Assembly: GCA_002331565.1 (NCBI GenBank)
Contig: DCZC01000079.1
Span: 1 to 10,110, forward strand
DNA length: 10,110 nucleotides
Origin: Gemmatimonas sp. UBA2094
GTDB lineage: Bacteria; Gemmatimonadota; Gemmatimonadetes; Gemmatimonadales; Gemmatimonadaceae
Direction of reading: 5' to 3'
Below the pieces are notes generated by a model, which was not told where the DNA came from, ran no database searches, and saw nothing but the letters and a program-made list of their open reading frames with translations. Position 1 is the stretch's first letter. Each line of letters starts with the position of its first letter. The position numbers and the translations under genes are program-made. Positions 5,979-10,110 of this stretch are shown piece by piece.

Positions 5979-7295
5979 ATGTTACTGATCTGGGGTTACG
6001 CCATGGTGGTGGCGTTCATGGCGCTCATCATGACGCGCCGGCTGTCGCCGCTCACCGCGCTGATTCTCGTACCCATCGGGGTGGGCGCGCTGGCCGGCTT
6101 CGGCCCGGGGCTTGGCGAGATGATGGTGCAGGGCATCACCAAGCTCGCGCCCACCGGGGTGATGCTGCTCTTCGCCATCCTGTACTTCGCCGTGATGATC
6201 GACGCGGGGCTGTTCGCGCCGTTCGTGTCGCGTCTCATCACGCTGGTGCACGGCGACCCGGTCAAGGTGGTGATGGGCTCAGCCGCGTTGGCGCTGCTGG
6301 TGTCACTCGATGGCGACGGCTCCACTACCTACATGATCACCACCGCCGCGATGCTGCCGCTCTATCGGGCCATGGGTATACGGCCCATCGTGCTGGCGTG
6401 TGTGACGATGCTGGCGTCGGGGGTGATGAACATCTTGCCATGGGGCGGCCCCACGGCCCGTGCGGCGAGTGCGCTGGCGGTGGACGTGAGCGACGTGTTC
6501 GTGCCGATGGTGCCCGTGATGGTGGCCGGCGTGGCGTGGACGATGTACGTGGCGTATCGCATGGGACGGGCGGAGCGGGGGCGGCTGCAGACGCACGGCG
6601 CCGTCGCGCTGCAGGCGGAGGCAGTCGTCGGCTCGCTCCACGATGCCGATGCCGACCTTTCGCTGCGGCGTCCCGATCGGCTGTGGGTGAACGCCATGCT
6701 GACCGTGGTACTGCTCGCGGCGCTCATCTTCGCCGTGCTGCCGTTGCCGGTGCTGTTCATGCTCGCGTACGCCGTGGCGGTGATGATCAACTATCCCGCC
6801 ATCGAACAGCAGAAGGCACTCGTGTCACGCCACGGCGGTAATGTGCTGGCGGTGGTCGGACTCATCTTCGCGGCCGGCGTGTTCACCGGCATTCTCTCCG
6901 GTACGAAGATGGTGGACGCCATGGCCAACAGCGTCGTGACGCTCGTCCCGCCGGCGCTCGGCCCGTATCTGGCCATCGTGACCGGTGTGCTGAGCGTGCC
7001 GTTCACGTTCTTCATTTCCAATGACGCCTTCTACTACGGCGTGCTGCCCATTCTTGCCAAGGCCGGCGAAACCTACGGCGTGACGGCGGCCGAGATGGCG
7101 CGGGCCTCGCTCGTCGGGCAGCCGGTGCATCTGCTGAGTCCGCTGGTGCCCTCGACGTTTCTGCTCGTCGGCCTGTGCGGTGTGGATTTCGGTGAGCATC
7201 AGCGGTTCACGCTCCGCTGGGCACTGGTGTCGTCGCTGGTGCTGCTGTTGGCGGGGCTGCTTCTGCTGGTGATTCCGCTCGTGGGTACGCGCTGA
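5979..7295 (+). CDS. CitMHS-family citrate/divalent-metal symporter
   Basis: A 438-residue inner-membrane transporter of the CitMHS family, whose Bacillus members CitM and CitH import citrate complexed with Mg2+ or Ca2+ together with protons. Signatures along the protein are GYAMVVAFMALIMTRRLSPLTAL (6-28), APTGVMLLFAILYFAVMIDAGLF (57-79), VSLDGDGSTTYMITTAAMLPLY (108-129), NILPWGGPTARAASAL (151-166), FISNDAFYYGVLPIL and, near the end, LVGQPVHLLSPLVPSTFLLVGLCGVDF. I chose the ATG at 5979 because family members begin with M-L-x-I-x-G-Y; an in-frame GTG at 5937 would add 14 residues unlike the family. No Shine-Dalgarno sequence is visible. The 108-base gap after the MazG-like gene has no gene and no strong hairpin, only a short GC-rich inverted repeat near 5872-5884. 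The specific metal partner cannot be told. Confidence 0.92.
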   Translation: MLLIWGYAMVVAFMALIMTRRLSPLTALILVPIGVGALAGFGPGLGEMMVQGITKLAPTGVMLLFAILYFAVMIDAGLFAPFVSRLITLVHGDPVKVVMGSAALALLVSLDGDGSTTYMITTAAMLPLYRAMGIRPIVLACVTMLASGVMNILPWGGPTARAASALAVDVSDVFVPMVPVMVAGVAWTMYVAYRMGRAERGRLQTHGAVALQAEAVVGSLHDADADLSLRRPDRLWVNAMLTVVLLAALIFAVLPLPVLFMLAYAVAVMINYPAIEQQKALVSRHGGNVLAVVGLIFAAGVFTGILSGTKMVDAMANSVVTLVPPALGPYLAIVTGVLSVPFTFFISNDAFYYGVLPILAKAGETYGVTAAEMARASLVGQPVHLLSPLVPSTFLLVGLCGVDFGEHQRFTLRWALVSSLVLLLAGLLLLVIPLVGTR

Positions 7296-7306
7296 CCCAC
7301 GAGCGG
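7275..7306 (+). terminator. Perfect 12-bp hairpin at the end of the citrate transporter gene
   Basis: CCGCTCGTGGGT (7275-7286) and ACCCACGAGCGG (7295-7306) are exact reverse complements around an 8-base loop. The left arm and loop are in the last codons of the transporter and the stop TGA (7293-7295) runs into the right arm. It sits between two convergent genes, so it could act in both directions. No T-run follows on either strand, so it is not a classical intrinsic terminator; it could work with Rho or protect the 3' end. Confidence 0.55.
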
Positions 7307-7324
7307 GCACGGAAGCCGATGTGA

Positions 7325-8623
7325 TTACGGCACGATCTTCGCTGGCGGTACCACCTTGATGCCATCAGCGAAGGTCGCCGTGAGCAGATAGAGCAGCTTG
7401 GTGCTCGGCAGCGCGCTCGACGCGATGGCGTATTCGGCAAGCTGATGCGCACCGTTGGCCTTGGAGCCGCCAATGGCGATCGACGGAATCTTGCGCACCA
7501 CACCGGGGTTGGCATCGGTGGCGCCGGTGGCCACCGCTTCCATGGCGCCAGGCATGCCCGCGGTCATGCCGAGGGCGCGGTTGATGTCCACCGCCGTCTG
7601 CACGAGCGGATGCGCACGGGCGCCGGCGAGCTGCTTCTCGGTGCCACCCGCCTGGTTCTTCTGGTCGATTTCCACGCGCAGTCCGACCTTGTACTCGTCG
7701 GCCACCTGCTGGGTGACGCGCGTGATGGTGCGATCGAGCGAGTCGAGCAGCACCGGGTCGCTGCTGCGCAGGTCCACCGTGAAGTAGAGCTCCTGCGGCA
7801 CGGCGTTGAAGATGTTGCCGCCGTGCACCTGGCCGATGTTCATCACGGCGCCGTCGGGCAGGGCAGGGAACTGCAGCTGATACAGACGATCGATGGCCGC
7901 GGCGAGCGCGCGCACCGGCGTGGGGCGGCCGCGCGACGCCAGCGTATGTGCGCCGGGGCTCGTGAACACGTACTTGGTCCAGTAGATGCCGAGTGCGCCG
8001 TAGGCCACGCTGCCGTACGAGCCGTCGGGCACGACGAGCAGGTCGGGGCGCGGGTTGTTGCGCAGCCAGTAGTCGGCGCCCTTGAGGCCGAGTTCTTCCT
8101 GCGTCGTGGCGACGAAAATGATGTCGCCCTTGCTCGTGAACCGGGTGGCGTTCATGGTGCGCAGCGTGGCGAGCATGTTGCCCACCGACGCCGTATTGTC
8201 ACCCACGCCCGGCGCGTAGAGCGTGTCGCCCACGCGCCGCACCTTCTTGGGTGTTTCGTTGGGGAACACCACGTCGATGTGCGCCATGATCACGATGGTC
8301 GGGCCGCCGCCGGTGCCTTTGCGCACCGCCGTTACGTTGCCGATGGAGTCGACGGTGGCCTTGAGCCCTTCCTTTTCGAACACCGACTTCACGTAAGCGC
8401 CGCGCGCCTGCTCCTGCCCCGACTTGCCGGGCATCTCGGTGATCTTCACCCACTCGTCCACCTGCTGCGGGAAGTTCTTCTCGAGCATGGCCATGGCCGA
8501 CTTCACGTCGGGGCGCTCGAGGAGCTTGGGGTCCCAGCTGGTGGGATATTGCGTGGGCTGCTGCGCCGCGAGCGGGGCGGCGGCAAGCACGAGCGCGGTG
8601 AGCGCGGTGGTCAGGTGTCGCAT
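7325..8623 (-). CDS. Secreted M20-family zinc metallopeptidase
   Basis: A 432-residue di-zinc exopeptidase of the M20/peptidase T-like group, normal length. The N-terminus (MRHLTTALTALVLAAAPLAAQQ) is a signal peptide with likely cleavage near residue 20, so it acts outside the cytoplasm. The metal and catalytic set is complete: His115 and Asp117 in AHIDVVF, bridging Asp142 in GVGDNTA, catalytic Glu176 and metal Glu177 in TTQEELG, Asp200 in VPDGSYG, and His393 in KANGAHQLAEY. Residues ~210-320 form the lid/dimerisation domain. It probably trims short peptides or acyl-amino acids; the exact substrate is unknown. It follows the fumarase gene by 27 bases on the same strand and may be cotranscribed. 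The pyrimidine-rich leader has no Shine-Dalgarno site, but CATTCT lies 5 bases before the ATG as a weak -10 candidate. Convergent with the citrate transporter. Confidence 0.92.
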   Translation of the reverse strand: MRHLTTALTALVLAAAPLAAQQPTQYPTSWDPKLLERPDVKSAMAMLEKNFPQQVDEWVKITEMPGKSGQEQARGAYVKSVFEKEGLKATVDSIGNVTAVRKGTGGGPTIVIMAHIDVVFPNETPKKVRRVGDTLYAPGVGDNTASVGNMLATLRTMNATRFTSKGDIIFVATTQEELGLKGADYWLRNNPRPDLLVVPDGSYGSVAYGALGIYWTKYVFTSPGAHTLASRGRPTPVRALAAAIDRLYQLQFPALPDGAVMNIGQVHGGNIFNAVPQELYFTVDLRSSDPVLLDSLDRTITRVTQQVADEYKVGLRVEIDQKNQAGGTEKQLAGARAHPLVQTAVDINRALGMTAGMPGAMEAVATGATDANPGVVRKIPSIAIGGSKANGAHQLAEYAIASSALPSTKLLYLLTATFADGIKVVPPAKIVP

Positions 8624-8650
8624 GGGGAAGAATGAGGTGAGTGAGAACGG

Positions 8651-10110
8651 CTACGCCAGAATCGGGAGGCCCTTCGAGATCTTGTCCTTCCAGATGGCCG
8701 GACCGGTTTCGTGCAGGTTGTCGCCCGTGGCATCGACCGCCACGGTGACCGGCATGTCGTGTACGTCGAACTCGTAGATGGCTTCCATGCCGAGGTCGGC
8801 GAACGCCACCACCCGTGACGAGCGGATGGCCTTCGAGACGAGATACGCCGCCCCGCCGACGGCCATGAGATACGCCGCCTTGTGCTTGCGGATGGCTTCG
8901 AGGCCGGCCGGCCCACGCTCGGCCTTGCCTACCATGGCGATGAGCCCCGTCTTGGCGAGCATCATCTCGGTGAACTTGTCCATCCGCGTGGCCGTGGTGG
9001 GACCGGCGGGACCCACGGCTTCGTCGCGCACGGGATCGACCGGACCCACGTAGTAGATCACGCGGTTGGTGAAGTCCACGCCTTCGGGGAGCCCTTCACC
9101 GCTGGCGAACAGATCGGCGATGCGCTTGTGCGCGGCATCGCGGCCGGTGAGCATCTTGCCGTTGAGCAGCAGACGGTCACCGGCCTTCCACGTGGCCACC
9201 ACGTCGGGGGTGAGCGTATCGAGGTCCACCCGCTTCGCGTTCACGTCGGGGTGCCACGTGACGTCGGGCCAGTCGCTGAGCTTGGGTACCGGCAGCTGCG
9301 CCACGCCGCTGCCGTCGAGCCAGAAGTGCGCGTGCCGCGTGGCTGCGCAGTTGGGGATCATCGCGATGGGCTTTGACGCCGCGTGCGTGGGGAAGTCCCA
9401 GATCTTCACGTCGAGCACGGTGCTGAGGCCGCCAAGGCCCTGCGCGCCGATGCCGAGGGCGTTGATCTTGTCGTGCAGCTCGATGCGCAGCTCCTCGATC
9501 TTGTTCTGCGGGCCGCGCTGCTTGAGCTGCGCCATGTCGATGTGCTCCATGAGCGACTCCTTTGCCATGAGCATCGCCTTCTCGGCGCTGCCGCCGATGC
9601 CGATGCCGAGCATGCCCGGCGGGCACCAGCCGGCGCCCATGAGGGGCACCGTCTTGAGCACCCAGTCCACGATGCTGTCGCTCGGGTTGAGCATGGCGAA
9701 CTTGCTCTTGTTCTCCGAGCCGCCGCCCTTGGCGCCCAGCTTCACTTCCACCTTGTCGCCCGGCACGAGCTCCACGTGCACGACCGCGGGCGTGTTGTCG
9801 CGGGTGTTCTTGCGCGAAAACGCCGGGTCGGCGACGATGCTGGCGCGCAGCACGTTTTCGGGGAGCAGATAGGCGCGACGCACCCCCTCGTTCACCATGT
9901 CCTGGATGGACATCGTGGCGTCCCAGCGCACGTTCATGCCGATCTTGAGAAACACCACCACGCTGCCGGTATCCTGACAGATGGGGCGGTGGCCCTCGGC
10001 GCACATGCGCGAGTTGGTGAGGATCTGGGCGATGGCGTCCTTCGCCGCCGGGCTCTGCTCCTTCTCGTAGGCGTCAGCCAGCGCGTGGATGTAATCCAGC
10101 GGGTGGTAGT
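8651..10110 (-). CDS. Fumarate hydratase, class I (4Fe-4S), N-terminus beyond window
   Basis: Interconverts fumarate and L-malate in the TCA cycle (cytoplasm) with an oxygen-sensitive 4Fe-4S cluster. The frame is open to the window edge and starts here at YHPLDYIHALADAYEKEQSP. Relatives of ~507 residues suggest about 20 N-terminal residues are missing; 485 are present. The three cluster cysteines are all there: ICQDTG (codon 9977-9979), WCPPGMLGIGIGG (9623-9625) and IPNCAATRHAHF (9347-9349). Their spacing of 118 and 92 residues nearly matches E. coli FumA (119 and 94). The N-terminal alpha-type domain is followed by the beta-type domain with LLLNGKMLTGRDAAHKRI, YYVGPVDPVRDEAVGPAGPTTATRMDKF and KAAYLMAVGGAAYLVSKAI. 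An in-frame ATG at 10006 is internal, not the start. It is unrelated to the class II FumC type. Confidence 0.96.
   Translation of the reverse strand, partial: YHPLDYIHALADAYEKEQSPAAKDAIAQILTNSRMCAEGHRPICQDTGSVVVFLKIGMNVRWDATMSIQDMVNEGVRRAYLLPENVLRASIVADPAFSRKNTRDNTPAVVHVELVPGDKVEVKLGAKGGGSENKSKFAMLNPSDSIVDWVLKTVPLMGAGWCPPGMLGIGIGGSAEKAMLMAKESLMEHIDMAQLKQRGPQNKIEELRIELHDKINALGIGAQGLGGLSTVLDVKIWDFPTHAASKPIAMIPNCAATRHAHFWLDGSGVAQLPVPKLSDWPDVTWHPDVNAKRVDLDTLTPDVVATWKAGDRLLLNGKMLTGRDAAHKRIADLFASGEGLPEGVDFTNRVIYYVGPVDPVRDEAVGPAGPTTATRMDKFTEMMLAKTGLIAMVGKAERGPAGLEAIRKHKAAYLMAVGGAAYLVSKAIRSSRVVAFADLGMEAIYEFDVHDMPVTVAVDATGDNLHETGPAIWKDKISKGLPILA

Noticed and set aside
7445..8635. Plus-strand open frame of 396 codons opposite the M20 peptidase
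   Set aside because: His/Arg/Val-rich shadow frame; the minus-strand frame has a signal peptide and a complete metal-ligand set.
9066..9872. Plus-strand open frame of 268 codons opposite fumarase
   Set aside because: Ser/Pro-rich translation antisense to a highly conserved enzyme.
1..10110. Mobile elements, CRISPR arrays, tRNA/rRNA genes, riboswitches or defence genes
   Set aside because: No transposase or integrase motifs, no spaced direct repeats and no tRNA-like cloverleaf stretch were seen; gaps between genes are at most about 136 bases.

Overview
This is a GC-rich, tightly packed stretch of chromosome with short intergenic gaps. I see no sign of mobile DNA, phage, CRISPR or RNA genes. 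The gene set points to a menaquinone-using, aerobic, Gram-negative-type bacterium. It includes futalosine-pathway genes mqnB and mqnD, a small lipoprotein carrying a TonB-receptor plug-like domain, and signal peptides ending in an Ala-Ala-Gln-Gln style. Gemmatimonadota is my best guess, but this comes from protein style and codon bias only; no rRNA or marker search was possible.

Layout, left to right. (1) Bases 1-2195, plus strand: the 3' part of a probably exported nucleosidase of the MTA/SAH-nucleosidase superfamily, joined by an ATGA stop/start overlap to an NCS2 (COG2252-type) nucleobase permease. (2) 2246-2641, plus: a small SnoaL/NTF2-like protein with its own promoter-like sequence. 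(3) 5407-2651, minus: a probable four-gene run made of a plug-domain lipoprotein, an SRPBCC(AHSA1)-VOC fusion protein, futalosine hydrolase mqnB and 1,4-dihydroxy-6-naphthoate synthase mqnD. The last two overlap by 8 bases. (4) 5544-7295, plus: a MazG-like nucleotide pyrophosphohydrolase close to Bacillus YpjD, then a CitMHS-family citrate/metal transporter ending in a perfect 12-bp hairpin. (5) 10110-7325, minus: a class I (4Fe-4S) fumarase whose N-terminus runs off the window, followed 27 bases later by a secreted M20-family metallopeptidase.

Functional threads. The nucleosidase/permease pair looks like a purine scavenging unit: cleave the nucleoside outside the membrane, import the base. 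mqnB and mqnD are consecutive-phase enzymes of menaquinone synthesis from futalosine, and MqnB releases hypoxanthine. Fumarase and the citrate transporter both touch the TCA cycle but lie on opposite strands.

The region is mostly ordinary metabolic chromosome. The points most worth a second look are a recurring TAnnnT-N5-7-ATG arrangement suggesting leaderless mRNAs, the SRPBCC-VOC fusion beside mqnB, the stand-alone plug lipoprotein, and the exported nucleosidase-permease pair. I found no convincing undescribed system.
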